A stretch of DNA of 36,776 bases from Thermithiobacillus plumbiphilus (GCF_038070005.1 NZ_JBBPCO010000008.1:1-36776); one strand, 5' to 3'. Shown: positions 23,866 through 33,457, counted from the stretch's first letter. Notes: a model not told the origin generated them from the letters alone. Made by a program: numbers and translations.

Positions 23866-25784
23866 TCACCCGGTGCAGGTCCGAGCGTGAAATAGAAGGT
23901 CGCGCCCTCTCCCGGCTTCCCCTCGGCCCAGATGCGGCCATCGTGGCGCGTGATGATGCGCCCGACGGTAGCCAGACCGATGCCGGTGCCTTCGAATTCC
24001 TTGCTGCTGTGCAGACGCTGGAAGGGCGTGAACAGCTTGTCGGCATAGTTCATGTCGAATCCGGCCCCGTTATCGCGCACGAAGTAGATGCACTCTTCCC
24101 GCACCCCGAATTCGATCCGCGCGTTCGCCTGGTGCCGGGTGAATTTCCAGGCATTGCCCAGCAGGTTCTCCAGCACGATTTCAAGCAGTCGCGCATCCCC
24201 ACAGGCAATGATACGGGGCTGGACAACGAACTCTACCCGGCGCTCTGGCTGCTGCGCCTGCAGGTTCTCGGCAACCCGATGCACGATGGCGCTGATGTTC
24301 AGCGATTTCCGATGGATTTCGCTGCGGGTGATCTGGGCCAGAGCGAGCAGATCATCGATCAGGACGCCCATGCGCTGGCTGGCGCTCAGTATTCTTGACA
24401 GATGCTGCTGGCTTTCATGACTCAGATTGCCCTGGCTATCTGCCAGCAGGGCCTGGCTGAAGCCATGAATTGCCCGCAATGGCGCCCGCAGATCATGGGA
24501 GACGGAATAGCTGAAGGTTTCCAGTTCCCGATTCAAAGTCTCAAGCCGGGTATTGATGGCGCTCAACTCCAGGGTGCGTTCCGCAACTCGTTGCTCCAGT
24601 GTTACATTCAGTTGCCGGATGGCATCTTCCGCCAGCTTGCGCTCACTGATGTCCTCAACCGTGCTCACCACGCCGATGACCCGCCCGCCTTCGAGCAGGG
24701 GCGCCATGCTGATGCTGGCGGTCCTGATCTCGCCCGAGGCGTCGGGCAGTTCGATTTCAATGTCGCGTATCTCTTCACCCTGGCTTGCCACTCGCGCGAA
24801 ACTCGCGTCGATCTCGCTGCGGCTGGTATCCTTGAACAAACTGGAAAAGCGCTGGCCGATCAAAGTTTCAAGCGCTTGGCCGGTCATGTCGGCGGCACGA
24901 TGGTTGGCGAGGGTGAGGCGGCCCTGCAGATCCAGGGCGAAGATGGCGTTGCTGACGCTCTGCATGACCTTGTCGCGAAACTCGCGGGTTTCCTGCAACA
25001 GGCGTTCCTGACGGCGTTCCCGCTCGCGCTGCAGAAATTCCTTGTACACGCTGATGAGCGTGATCGCGAGCATCAGCAGCACGCCGAAGCCAAGTGCGGC
25101 CGCGCCGAGCCTGTTGATGCTCATGCCCCTTGCAAGGGCCTCGCTGGAATCGCCCAGGGGGGCGAAAATGGCCGCCTGCATGCCGGTATAATGCATGCCT
25201 GCGATGGCGATGCCCATGCCAGTGGCGCTGCCGATCTTCTTCCAACTCCAGTAGGCCAGGCTTTCTCCCTTGAGCCTGAAGGCCAGCCACAGCGCAGCAA
25301 TGGATGCCGTGATGGCGATCAGGATGGACGCGGCAAACAGCCAGGGATCATAGTGGAGCACCGCAGGCATGCGCATGGCTGCCATGCCGACATAATGCAT
25401 CGCGGCAATGCCGATTCCCATGAATAGCCCGCCGGCCAGCAAGGGGGCTGCACCCAGCGTGTTGCGGCTGCTGATGAACAGGGCCACGCCAGAGGCGATG
25501 ATGGCGATGATCATCGATAGCGCGGTCGTGCCGAAATCATAGTGCATCGGCATCGGCATCTGAAACGCCATCATGCCAATGAAATGCATCGACCAGATGC
25601 CGATGCCCATGGCCGTGGCCCCACCCAGCAGCCAGACCAGGCGCAGCCGGCCCTGCGTCACTGCGACCCGGCCGGCCAGTTCGAGCGCGGCGTAGGCCGC
25701 CCCGATGGCGACTACGATCGACAGCATGACCAGGGTCAGGTCATAACTGGCATGGATGGCGATGTTGGTGCTGCTATGGATCAA
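23853..25784 (-). CDS. MHYT-PAS sensor histidine kinase
   Basis: A 643-residue membrane kinase. The N-terminal MHYT sensor (about 10-250, seven helices) has three repeats with the signature at MHFIGM (66-71), MHYVGM (129-134) and MHYTGM (197-202), proposed in the family to bind copper and sense O2, CO or NO. A PAS domain (about 270-385), a coiled linker, the HisKA helix with phospho-acceptor His430 (SYSVSHDLRAPLRA) and an HATPase_c domain with N box (ENLLGNAWKF), G1 (DNGAGFD) and G2 (GTGIGL) follow. Start is TTG at 25784; no later start keeps the first helix. No response regulator is nearby. It lies 73 bases downstream of a second kinase with a closely similar catalytic half. Confidence 0.9.
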   Translation of the reverse strand: MIHSSTNIAIHASYDLTLVMLSIVVAIGAAYAALELAGRVAVTQGRLRLVWLLGGATAMGIGIWSMHFIGMMAFQMPMPMHYDFGTTALSMIIAIIASGVALFISSRNTLGAAPLLAGGLFMGIGIAAMHYVGMAAMRMPAVLHYDPWLFAASILIAITASIAALWLAFRLKGESLAYWSWKKIGSATGMGIAIAGMHYTGMQAAIFAPLGDSSEALARGMSINRLGAAALGFGVLLMLAITLISVYKEFLQRERERRQERLLQETREFRDKVMQSVSNAIFALDLQGRLTLANHRAADMTGQALETLIGQRFSSLFKDTSRSEIDASFARVASQGEEIRDIEIELPDASGEIRTASISMAPLLEGGRVIGVVSTVEDISERKLAEDAIRQLNVTLEQRVAERTLELSAINTRLETLNRELETFSYSVSHDLRAPLRAIHGFSQALLADSQGNLSHESQQHLSRILSASQRMGVLIDDLLALAQITRSEIHRKSLNISAIVHRVAENLQAQQPERRVEFVVQPRIIACGDARLLEIVLENLLGNAWKFTRHQANARIEFGVREECIYFVRDNGAGFDMNYADKLFTPFQRLHSSKEFEGTGIGLATVGRIITRHDGRIWAEGKPGEGATFYFTLGPAPGDQNL

Positions 25785-25857
25785 TGTTTTTCTCTGTATT
25801 GATGGCGCATGGCAAGTGGCGCCTTGGGAGTTTTACTGGCAAGGGAGCCACCTGGAA

Positions 25858-27504
25858 TCAGACCATTGACCGTTGCAGCGTGAATCGAAAGGTTGCGCCC
25901 TCGCTGGGTTTGCCCTCGGCCCAGATCCGTCCGCCATGGCGCTCGATGCTGCGCTTGACGATGTTCAATCCGATGCCGATGCCCTCGAACTCCCTGCTGC
26001 TGTGCAGGCGCTGAAACACCTGAAAGAGTTTATGCGCGTAATTCATGTCAAAGCCCGCACCGTTATCACGCACGAAATAGACGATTTCCTCACCCTGGCT
26101 TTCCGAACCGATGCTGATCCGTGCCGGACACTTCCCCGCACTGAATTTCCAGGCGTTGCCGATGAGGTTTTCCAGTACCCGCTCGAGCAGCCCGGGATCC
26201 GCTTCTGCCGGCAGCTTTTCCGGGATGTCGAAGACGACCTCGCGCGCCGGATCGCTCTGGCGCAGGCGCATGCTGATCGTTCTGGAGATCTGGCCAAGAT
26301 CGATCTTTTGAATCCGCAACTGCTGGCGGTCCAGCCGGCTCAGTTCCAGCAGGGCGTCGATGAGCGCAGCCATGTGCTGGCTTGCCCCGCGGATGCGTTC
26401 CAGGTGCTTCTGGCCCTCGGCATCGAGCCTGTCGCCGTAGTCCTCTTCGAGGATGCGGGCGAAGCCATCGAGCGCGCGCAGCGGCGCGCGCAGATCATGG
26501 GAGACCGAGTAGCTGAAGGATTCCAGCGATTGATTCAGCGCGGTCAACTCGGCCTTGCGCTGGCGCAGGGCGGCATTCGCCTGACGCAGGTCCTGCTCGG
26601 CCTGGCGGATCTCGGTGATGTCGTGCATGAGCACCAGGGCGCCGAGCCTTTCTCCCTCGGGGCCGTGAATGGGCTGGCCTTGCGTTACCACGGTTCGCTG
26701 CTGACCCTCGGGCGTGTAAATCATCATTTCCACGCCCCGGAAGCTTTCTCCGCAAAAGGCGCGATAGAGGGGCACTTCTTCCTTGCGCATCGGGGTCAGG
26801 CCATCTGGCTGATACAGGCCATAGTAGCTGGCCCAGCCATCCGGCAGGATGGGGGCAATGTCACGGCCATGAGACTGGCGGATTCCCTCGCTGAAGAGGA
26901 TGAGTTGGCCTTCGGCATCGCAGGCGACGATACCCTCAGCGGCCTGTTCCATGAAGGCTTCCAGAAATCGCCGCGCACGTTCGTGTTCGACCGTGATCTT
27001 CTCCAGCGCCTGAAAGTCCCGGGCATGCTGCAGGGCCGCGCCGAGCAGACCGGCGAGCATCTGCAGGGCCAGTTCATCTTCGGTTGTGAAGGCATGGGTC
27101 CGAGTGGACAGCACTTTCACGACACTATGGCAGTTGTCACCATGGCACAGTGGCATCACCAGCATCGAGCGTACCCCGGTTTTTCGGCGGGTTTCCTGGT
27201 CCACGCGCGGGTCGGTCTCGGCGTCATCACAGCGCAGCAATCCCTTGCCCCTTAATGCCAGGCCAGACAGACTGTTTCCAATGGCCAGCCGCAGATCCCG
27301 GAATGGAGTCAAGATGCCGGAGACGCAGTGGTAACGCAGATTGTCACCCTCGACCACTTCGATCACCGCGCTCTCGGCCCCCGTAAGCGCGCGGGTGCGC
27401 TCCACGATGAGACTCATCAGCATTTCGGGATCGAGCGGGGCCTCGGCGATTTCCTGCTGTATGGCGAGGATGGCCGAGAGTTTGGCGGCATTGTCGATGG
27501 TCAT
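25858..27504 (-). CDS. GAF-PAS sensor histidine kinase
   Basis: A 548-residue cytoplasmic kinase. A GAF domain (about 12-163) has several Cys and His (LVMPLCHGDNCHSVVKVLS) that could bind a cofactor. A PAS domain follows (about 175-300), then HisKA with His336 (SYSVSHDLRAPLRA) and HATPase_c (ENLIGNAWKF, DNGAGFD, GIGIGL). The last 215 residues closely resemble the neighbouring MHYT kinase, pointing to duplication of the catalytic module with different sensors. The ATG at 27504 lies 51 bases after the recG stop; the ribosome-binding site is weak. It has no transmembrane segment, so it senses an internal signal. The cognate regulator is unknown. Confidence 0.88.
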   Translation of the reverse strand: MTIDNAAKLSAILAIQQEIAEAPLDPEMLMSLIVERTRALTGAESAVIEVVEGDNLRYHCVSGILTPFRDLRLAIGNSLSGLALRGKGLLRCDDAETDPRVDQETRRKTGVRSMLVMPLCHGDNCHSVVKVLSTRTHAFTTEDELALQMLAGLLGAALQHARDFQALEKITVEHERARRFLEAFMEQAAEGIVACDAEGQLILFSEGIRQSHGRDIAPILPDGWASYYGLYQPDGLTPMRKEEVPLYRAFCGESFRGVEMMIYTPEGQQRTVVTQGQPIHGPEGERLGALVLMHDITEIRQAEQDLRQANAALRQRKAELTALNQSLESFSYSVSHDLRAPLRALDGFARILEEDYGDRLDAEGQKHLERIRGASQHMAALIDALLELSRLDRQQLRIQKIDLGQISRTISMRLRQSDPAREVVFDIPEKLPAEADPGLLERVLENLIGNAWKFSAGKCPARISIGSESQGEEIVYFVRDNGAGFDMNYAHKLFQVFQRLHSSREFEGIGIGLNIVKRSIERHGGRIWAEGKPSEGATFRFTLQRSMV

Positions 27505-27554
27505 GGTGACGCGTTTGCCTTGTACCTGTTGGATGAGATCACACGTGTTCACTA

Positions 27555-29600
27555 TCAGGCGATGTCGCCGTAGTCCAGTCGCCCGGCCAGCCAGCGATCC
27601 ACCAGGGCATGGCAAAGCGCAGGCGAAGTCTGGCGCAGGGCCGCGGCCGACTCGGCCACCTGGTCGAGCAGGTCTTCATCGCGACTGAGATCAGCGATGC
27701 GCAGGTTGGCTAGGCCCGTCTGGCGCACGCCGAGAAACTCGCCGGGTCCACGCAGTTCGAGGTCCTTGCGGGCGATCACGAAGCCATCCTGGCTCTCGCG
27801 CATGATGGCCAGCCGATCGCGGCCCTTTTGTGACAGCGGCGGGTGATACATCAGCACGCAGGCACTCTTGGCGCTGCCCCGCCCGACCCGGCCGCGCAAC
27901 TGGTGCAATTGCGACAGGCCCAGGCGCTCGGCGTTTTCGATGATCATCAGCGAGGCATTGGGCACGTCCACCCCGACCTCGATCACCGTGGTGGCTACCA
28001 GCAACTGGATCTCGCCGGCCTTGAAGGCCTCCATCACCGCGCTCTTTTCCGCACCCTTGAGCCGTCCATGCACCAGGCCCACCCGCAGTTCCGGCAGGGC
28101 CTCGCTGAGTTCGACATAGCTCTGCTCGGCGGCCTGCAACTGCAGGGCCTCGGATTCATCGATGAGCGGGCAGACCCAGTAGACCTGCCGGCCGGTCAGC
28201 ACCGCGTGGCGCACCCGCTCGATCACTTCCTCGCGGCGCTGATCGCTGATGACCACGCTGTCGATGGGGCTGCGCCCCGGCGGCAGTTCATCAAGCACGC
28301 TGAGATCGAGGTCGGCATGCAGGGTCATGGCCAGGGTGCGCGGGATGGGCGTGGCGGTCATGACCAGCAGGTGCGGGTTCTCGCCCTTGCCGCGCAACTG
28401 CATCCGTTGATCTACCCCAAAGCGGTGCTGCTCGTCAATGATCACCAGGCCCAGGCGCTGGAAGCGGACCTCTTCCTGAAAGAGCGCATGGGTGCCCACC
28501 ACCATGCGAATCTCGCCGCTGGCCAGTCGCGCCAGGGTCTCGCGCCGTTCGGCACTGCCCTGCTTCTGCGCCAGCCAGCCGCTGTCAATCCCCAGTGGCG
28601 CCAGCCAGCGGGCGAAACTCTCGCGGTGCTGCTCGGCCAGGATCTCGGTGGGCGCCATGAGCGCGACCTGATAGCCGGCCTCGATGGCATAGAGGCTGGC
28701 CGCCACCGCCACCAGGGTCTTGCCGGCGCCGACATCGCCCTGTAGCAGGCGCTGCATCGGCGTGGCGCGCGCCATGTCGGCGCGGATCTCGGCGATCACC
28801 CGCTGTTGCGCGCCAGTGGGCTGGAAGGGCAGTTGCGCCAGCAGGTCTTCCCAGAGCCGGCCCGCGCCGGCCAGCACCGGGGCCTCCTCGATGACCCGCC
28901 GGCTGCGCAGCAGTTGCAGGGCCAGCCTGTGCGCCAGCAACTCCTCGAAGGCCAGGCGCCGGTGGGCCGGGTGGAAGGGATCGGGCGGCTCGCCCTGAGG
29001 CTGATGAATGGTGCGCAGGGCGGTATGCAGATCCGGCAGCCCCTGGCGTAGCGGCTCGGGCAGGAGGTCTGGCAGCGCGCTCAGATTGTCCAGGGCCTCG
29101 CCGATCCAGCGGCGTAGTTGCGCCTGGTTCAGGCCCTCGGTGGCCGGATAAAAAGGGGTCAGATGGGTGGGGGTGTTCAGAGCGATGGGGCTGGCCGCCA
29201 CCTGCCACTCGGGGTGTATCATCTCCAGGCCATTGAAGGCCCGGCGCACCTCGCCAAAGCACCAGATGGCCAGTCCCCGGCGCAATTGCGCCTTGAGGCC
29301 CGGGTGAAAGTGAAAAAAGCGCAGCGACAGGAAGCCGGTGTTGTCGCTGATGCGCACCACCAGCATATTGCGCTTGCCGGGCACCACTTCCGCCAGCTCG
29401 ATCTGGCCGCGTACCGCCACTTCCTGTTCGGGTTGCAGGCTGCCGATGGGCAGGATGCGGCGCCGGTCCTGATAACGCAGCGGCAGATGGAACAGCAGAT
29501 CCTGGACCCGCGCAATCCCCAGATTGCCAAGGCGCAGCAAGGCCGCCGGGCCGATGCCCTTGAGGGTGCTGACTGGCGCCTGGGGATCGATGCCGGGCAA
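27555..29600 (-). CDS. recG: ATP-dependent DNA helicase RecG
   Basis: A 681-residue fork-reversal helicase. The wedge domain with its OB fold occupies about 1-150 (VSTLKGIGPAALLRLGNLGI). Walker A GDVGAGKT is at 288-295, then APTEILAEQH, the DEQH box (IIDEQHRFGVDQR), TATPIPRTLAM, and in domain 2 TTVIEVGVDVPNA and QLHQLRGRVGRG. The C-terminal TRG region (ELRGPGEFLGVRQTGL) is intact. Start is TTG at 29600, two bases after the stop of the DUF1858 gene, with no own ribosome-binding site, so translation is probably coupled to it. Confidence 0.96.
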   Translation of the reverse strand: MPGIDPQAPVSTLKGIGPAALLRLGNLGIARVQDLLFHLPLRYQDRRRILPIGSLQPEQEVAVRGQIELAEVVPGKRNMLVVRISDNTGFLSLRFFHFHPGLKAQLRRGLAIWCFGEVRRAFNGLEMIHPEWQVAASPIALNTPTHLTPFYPATEGLNQAQLRRWIGEALDNLSALPDLLPEPLRQGLPDLHTALRTIHQPQGEPPDPFHPAHRRLAFEELLAHRLALQLLRSRRVIEEAPVLAGAGRLWEDLLAQLPFQPTGAQQRVIAEIRADMARATPMQRLLQGDVGAGKTLVAVAASLYAIEAGYQVALMAPTEILAEQHRESFARWLAPLGIDSGWLAQKQGSAERRETLARLASGEIRMVVGTHALFQEEVRFQRLGLVIIDEQHRFGVDQRMQLRGKGENPHLLVMTATPIPRTLAMTLHADLDLSVLDELPPGRSPIDSVVISDQRREEVIERVRHAVLTGRQVYWVCPLIDESEALQLQAAEQSYVELSEALPELRVGLVHGRLKGAEKSAVMEAFKAGEIQLLVATTVIEVGVDVPNASLMIIENAERLGLSQLHQLRGRVGRGSAKSACVLMYHPPLSQKGRDRLAIMRESQDGFVIARKDLELRGPGEFLGVRQTGLANLRIADLSRDEDLLDQVAESAAALRQTSPALCHALVDRWLAGRLDYGDIA

Positions 29601-29602
29601 GT

Positions 29603-29806
29603 TCAGGAGGACTTCGCGGCCCGCAGCTGCGCGATCAATTCCTGCACATCAAGACCATGCATGATCGCCGCCTGTTGCACCGTATCGAAGTTCGCGGCCA
29701 CGCATTCATCACAGAACGCGCCATTGCGGTGCAGGACCTCGCGCAGCTCGGGATGACTGGCAAGCAGTTCCATGATGCGCAGACTGGGTTCGATATTCTC
29801 TTGCAT
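29603..29806 (-). CDS. DUF1858 small protein with CxxC
   Basis: A 67-residue protein starting at an ATG with GGAGGA 5 bases upstream. PSLRIMELLASHPELREVLHRNGAFCDECVAANFDTVQQAAIMHGLDVQELI is the DUF1858 fold, found alone or fused to the N-terminus of ScdA/YtfE-like and hybrid-cluster proteins, where it is thought to be involved in redox or metal handling. Cys32 and Cys35 (FCDEC) form the conserved pair. It sits between ridA and recG and probably sets the translation of recG by coupling. Its biological role is unknown. Confidence 0.8.
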   Translation of the reverse strand: MQENIEPSLRIMELLASHPELREVLHRNGAFCDECVAANFDTVQQAAIMHGLDVQELIAQLRAAKSS

Positions 29807-29824
29807 GCTTCCTCCCGGACGGGC

Positions 29825-30205
29825 TCAAAGCGCCACGACTCCGTCGATTTCCACCACGGCACCTCTGGGCAGGGCCGACACCTGCACGGCGGCCCGCGCC
29901 GGGTAGGGCCGGTCGAAGTAGCCTTCCATGACCTGGTTGACGGTGGCGAAGTTGCCGAGATCCGTCAGGTAGACGTTGAGCTTCACGGCCCGCCCAAGCT
30001 CGGTGCCAGCGGCCTGGCAGACCGCCTGCAGATTGTCGAGCACCCGTCTGAGCTGGGTTTCGAAGTCGCCTTCCACCAGTTGGCCACTGTGCGGATCCAG
30101 CGGGATCTGGCCGGAGAGCCAGAGCAGTCCCCCCTGGATCATGGCCTGGCTGTAGGTACCGATCGCGGCCGGGGCTTGCTCGCTATGAACGGCTTCTCTG
30201 GACAT
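29825..30205 (-). CDS. ridA: RidA family 2-iminobutanoate/2-iminopropanoate deaminase
   Basis: A 126-residue trimeric enzyme that hydrolyses reactive imines released by PLP enzymes. The family signature is at the C-terminus: RPYPARAAVQVSALPRGAVVEIDGVVAL, with the catalytic Arg (PARAAV) and Glu (VEIDGV). AIGTYSQA near the N-terminus holds the conserved Tyr-Ser. The ATG at 30205 has GAGG about 9 bases upstream and matches the usual N-terminus; an upstream in-frame start adds six residues without homology. It lies 45 bases downstream of the mechanosensitive-channel gene. Confidence 0.94.
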   Translation of the reverse strand: MSREAVHSEQAPAAIGTYSQAMIQGGLLWLSGQIPLDPHSGQLVEGDFETQLRRVLDNLQAVCQAAGTELGRAVKLNVYLTDLGNFATVNQVMEGYFDRPYPARAAVQVSALPRGAVVEIDGVVAL

Positions 30206-30250
30206 TGCTTCACCACCTCGCACTTGGACGCCCGATACCGGGATTGAGTT

Positions 30251-31195
30251 CTATTTGGTCGCCAGCCGCTGCTCCGGCAGCGGGATTTCGGCACGCCTGT
30301 GCTCGAGATCAGCCAGCCCGGAGCGGATGTGCAGATCGCGCTGCGGAAAGGGGATCTCGATGCCGTGCTGGTCGAGGGCCTCGGCGATGGCCCAGGTATA
30401 AGCGGCCTGGGTGGCGCCGGGGCTGACCATGCGCTGGCGATCCACCCAGACCACCAGCTCGAAATTCAGGGCGCTGTCGCCAAAGCCCACCAGCCAGACC
30501 TGCGGCGCACGCCGATCATGCAGATCCGTGCCGGGCAGGCGGGCCGCGGCCTCGCTGACCACCCGGCGCACCAGTTCCCGATCACTGCCGTAGGCAACCC
30601 CGAAGGGGATGTGAATGCGCCGGGTCAGCTCATCGAAGCTCCAGTTCACCACCTGACCGTTGATGAAATCCGAGTTCGGCACCAGGATGTCCACGCCATC
30701 ATTGGTGGTCACCCGGGTGAAACGCACGTTGATCTCCTTCACCAGTCCGCGCGTGCCACTGGAAAGCTCGATGAAGTCGCCCACCTTCAGGGTCTTTTCG
30801 AACAGCAGGATGATGCCCGAGATGAAGTTGCTGAAGATGTTCTTTAGCCCGAAGCCCAGACCCACACCTACCGCGCCACCGAGAAAGGCCAGATGACTCA
30901 GGTTGACGCCGAGACTTGAAAGCGCAACCACGATGGCAATCGCGACGATCGCATAATGCAGGATGCGCGACAGGGTATAGGCAGCGCTCGGATCGAAGCG
31001 GGTGCCATCGGCGGCCAGCCGCGTGACGGCATGACGCACGGCCCGTGACAGCCAGTAACCCAGAAAGAGGATGAGCAGGAACTGCAACAGGCCGTAAGGG
31101 CGAATGACCACCCCGCCAAACTGGAACAGGGGATAATTGATGATGGTGATGGCATCACTCAGCCAGCCGGGCTGCGAGAGGGCGGATGTGCTCAT
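30251..31195 (-). CDS. MscS-type mechanosensitive channel
   Basis: A 314-residue protein. Two helices (about 27-48 and 78-97) precede the pore-lining TM3 (LSHLAFLGGAVGVGLGFGLKNIFSNFISGIILLFEKTLKVGD, Gly/Ala-packed and kinked), then the MscS beta domain (VKEINVRFTRVTTNDGVDILVPNSDFING) and a mixed C-terminal domain (RIHIPFGVAYGSD). Length is close to E. coli MscS (286). It opens on membrane stretch to release solutes in osmotic downshock. Its ATG lies one base after the spoT stop, so expression is coupled to the ppGpp gene. Confidence 0.92.
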   Translation of the reverse strand: MSTSALSQPGWLSDAITIINYPLFQFGGVVIRPYGLLQFLLILFLGYWLSRAVRHAVTRLAADGTRFDPSAAYTLSRILHYAIVAIAIVVALSSLGVNLSHLAFLGGAVGVGLGFGLKNIFSNFISGIILLFEKTLKVGDFIELSSGTRGLVKEINVRFTRVTTNDGVDILVPNSDFINGQVVNWSFDELTRRIHIPFGVAYGSDRELVRRVVSEAAARLPGTDLHDRRAPQVWLVGFGDSALNFELVVWVDRQRMVSPGATQAAYTWAIAEALDQHGIEIPFPQRDLHIRSGLADLEHRRAEIPLPEQRLATK

Positions 31196-31196
31196 G

Positions 31197-33449
31197 CTAA
31201 CCTTTCAGGCGCTGGACCCGGGACACGACCGGCAGGCTGCGCAGCGCGCGCATGATGCGCGCAAGGTGCTGGCGATTCGTCACATCGACGGTAAAGGTGA
31301 TGCCGGTATAGAGCCCATCCCGCTCCTCGATGTCGACGTGATCGATATTGGAACCCTCCTCGGCGATCAGGGTGGCGAGCCTGGCCAGCACGCCACGCGC
31401 ATGTTCGACCACGGTACGGATGGTCACAGGATATTCGCCGCTGACCTTGGCATCCCACTGCACGTCCACCCACTTGTCGCGGCGCTTGCGCCATTCCTGG
31501 ATGTTCGGGCAGTCATGGGTGTGGACGACGATGCCTCGCCCGGCGGTGACGAAGCCGAGGATGGGATCGCCCGGGATCGGATGGCAGCAGCGCGCCAGGG
31601 TGACGGCCATGCCTTCCGTGCCGCGAATGCTCAAGGAGAAGGTCTTGTCCCGCTCGGGCACGCCGCCTTCACCTTCCACTTGCTCTGGCAGGAGACTGTG
31701 CGCCACCACCAGCGGATAGGCATTGCCCATGCCGATGGCCTCCAGCAGCTCCGTGGCCGAGCCGACCCGGAAGGTGGGCAGGATGCGTTGCCAGTCCTGC
31801 TCCTGTACCGCCTCCAGCGTGCCGCCCATCGAGCGCAGTGCCTTGTCCAGCAGGCGCTTGCCCATGGCCTCGGCCTCGGCGTGCTGGATATTCTTCAGAT
31901 GCATGCGGATATTTGCCCGCGCCTTGCCGGTGGCAACGAAATCCAGCCAGCCCGGATTGGGCGAGGCGCTCTGGGCCGTGATGATCTCCACGTGGTCGCC
32001 GTTTTTCAACAGCGTGCGCAAGGGCACGAACTGGTCGTTGACCTTGGCGGCGATGCAGTGATTGCCGATATCGGTATGCACGGCATAGGCGAAATCCACG
32101 GCAGTGGCGCCCTGCGGCAGGCTCATGATCTTGCCCTTGGGGGTGAAGACGTAGACCTGATCCGGAAACAGATCCATCTTCACGCTCTCCAGGAACTCGC
32201 GCGAGTCGCCGCCCTTTTGCTGCAGTTCCAGCAGATGCTGCACCCAGGCGCGGGCCTGGGCCTGGGCTCGGCTGGAGGACTCGCCGCTCTTGTAGAGCCA
32301 ATGCGCCGCCACCCCGGCCTCGGCGACCCGGTGCATGTCCTCGGTGCGGATCTGCACCTCGATCGGATGCCCGAAGGGCCCGAACAGCACCGTATGCAGG
32401 GACTGATAACCGTTGGCCTTGGGGATGGCGATATAGTCCTTGAAGCGCCCCGGAATCGGCTTGTAGAGATTGTGAATCAGGCCCAGCACCCTATAGCAGG
32501 TGTCCACCGAATCGACGATGATGCGAAACGCATAGATATCGCTGACGGCGCTGAAGGACAGGGACTTCTTCTGCATCTTCTGATAGATGCTGTAGATGTG
32601 TTTCTCGCGTCCCAGCACCTCGCCGCTGATGCCTTCCTGGCGCAGGCGCTCCTCGATGGCCGCGCGAATCCGCGTCACCACTTCCTTGCGGTTGCCGCGC
32701 GAGGCCCGGATCGCTTCCGAGAGCGCATGCCAGCGCTTGGGATAGAGGTGAGCGAAGGCCAGCTCTTCGAGCTCGATGCGGATCGGATTGATGCCCAGGC
32801 GCTGGGCGATGGGGGCATAGATCTCCAGGGTCTCGCGCGAGATGCGCCGACGCTTTTCCGAGATCATCACGCCCATGGTGCGCATGTTGTGGAGCCGGTC
32901 GGCGAGCTTGATCAGCACCACCCGGATGTCCTTGGACATGGCCAGCAGCATCTTGCGGAAATTCTCTGCCTGCGCTTCCTCGGATGTCTCGAAGTGCACC
33001 TTGCCGAGCTTGGTGACGCCATCCACCAGGTCCGCCACGCTCTGGCCGAATACGCGCGCCAGCTCTTCCTTGCTGACGCCGGTATCCTCGATGACGTCAT
33101 GCAGGATGGCGCCCTGGATGGAGGGCAGGTCGAGCCGCAGTTCAGCGAGGATGCGGGCCACGGCCAGGGGGTGGTGGATATAGGGCTCGCCGCTGCGCCG
33201 GTTCTGGCCCTGATGCGCCATTGCGCCATAGACGAAGGTGAGATAGGCCGCCTCGACCTCGTCTGGCTCCATGTATTGCCCGAGCACCTCGCGCAGGGCA
33301 TCGAAGGCCTGCGGTCCCGGAGGATCGGGCAGCTGCAGGTCGGGGAGCAGGGGCGCGTGCCAGTCGGGATGCGCCGGTTCCGGGGGTTGCAGCAGGGCTG
33401 CATCCGAACTGGACAGGCGGTTTTCGCTGGCGGGTGGAATGAAGTGCAT
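31197..33449 (-). CDS. spoT: Bifunctional (p)ppGpp synthetase/hydrolase SpoT
   Basis: A 750-residue Rel/Spo protein. The hydrolase HD domain is complete: HHPLAVA (92-98), HDVIEDT with His117-Asp118, and ADRLHNMR (183-190). The synthetase has RFKD at 335-338 (the RxKD form of bifunctional enzymes, not the ExDD of RelA), IAIPKANGYQSLHT and IEVQIRT. The TGS domain (QVYVFTPKGKIMSLPQGATAVDFAYAVH), the zinc/conserved-Cys region (RCCHPIPGDPI) and a C-terminal ACT domain follow. An N-terminal extension of about 40 residues is Pro-rich. It is 8 bases after rpoZ, whose omega subunit is part of the ppGpp binding site on RNA polymerase. Confidence 0.96.
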   Translation of the reverse strand: MHFIPPASENRLSSSDAALLQPPEPAHPDWHAPLLPDLQLPDPPGPQAFDALREVLGQYMEPDEVEAAYLTFVYGAMAHQGQNRRSGEPYIHHPLAVARILAELRLDLPSIQGAILHDVIEDTGVSKEELARVFGQSVADLVDGVTKLGKVHFETSEEAQAENFRKMLLAMSKDIRVVLIKLADRLHNMRTMGVMISEKRRRISRETLEIYAPIAQRLGINPIRIELEELAFAHLYPKRWHALSEAIRASRGNRKEVVTRIRAAIEERLRQEGISGEVLGREKHIYSIYQKMQKKSLSFSAVSDIYAFRIIVDSVDTCYRVLGLIHNLYKPIPGRFKDYIAIPKANGYQSLHTVLFGPFGHPIEVQIRTEDMHRVAEAGVAAHWLYKSGESSSRAQAQARAWVQHLLELQQKGGDSREFLESVKMDLFPDQVYVFTPKGKIMSLPQGATAVDFAYAVHTDIGNHCIAAKVNDQFVPLRTLLKNGDHVEIITAQSASPNPGWLDFVATGKARANIRMHLKNIQHAEAEAMGKRLLDKALRSMGGTLEAVQEQDWQRILPTFRVGSATELLEAIGMGNAYPLVVAHSLLPEQVEGEGGVPERDKTFSLSIRGTEGMAVTLARCCHPIPGDPILGFVTAGRGIVVHTHDCPNIQEWRKRRDKWVDVQWDAKVSGEYPVTIRTVVEHARGVLARLATLIAEEGSNIDHVDIEERDGLYTGITFTVDVTNRQHLARIMRALRSLPVVSRVQRLKG

Positions 33450-33457
33450 CAGTTGCC

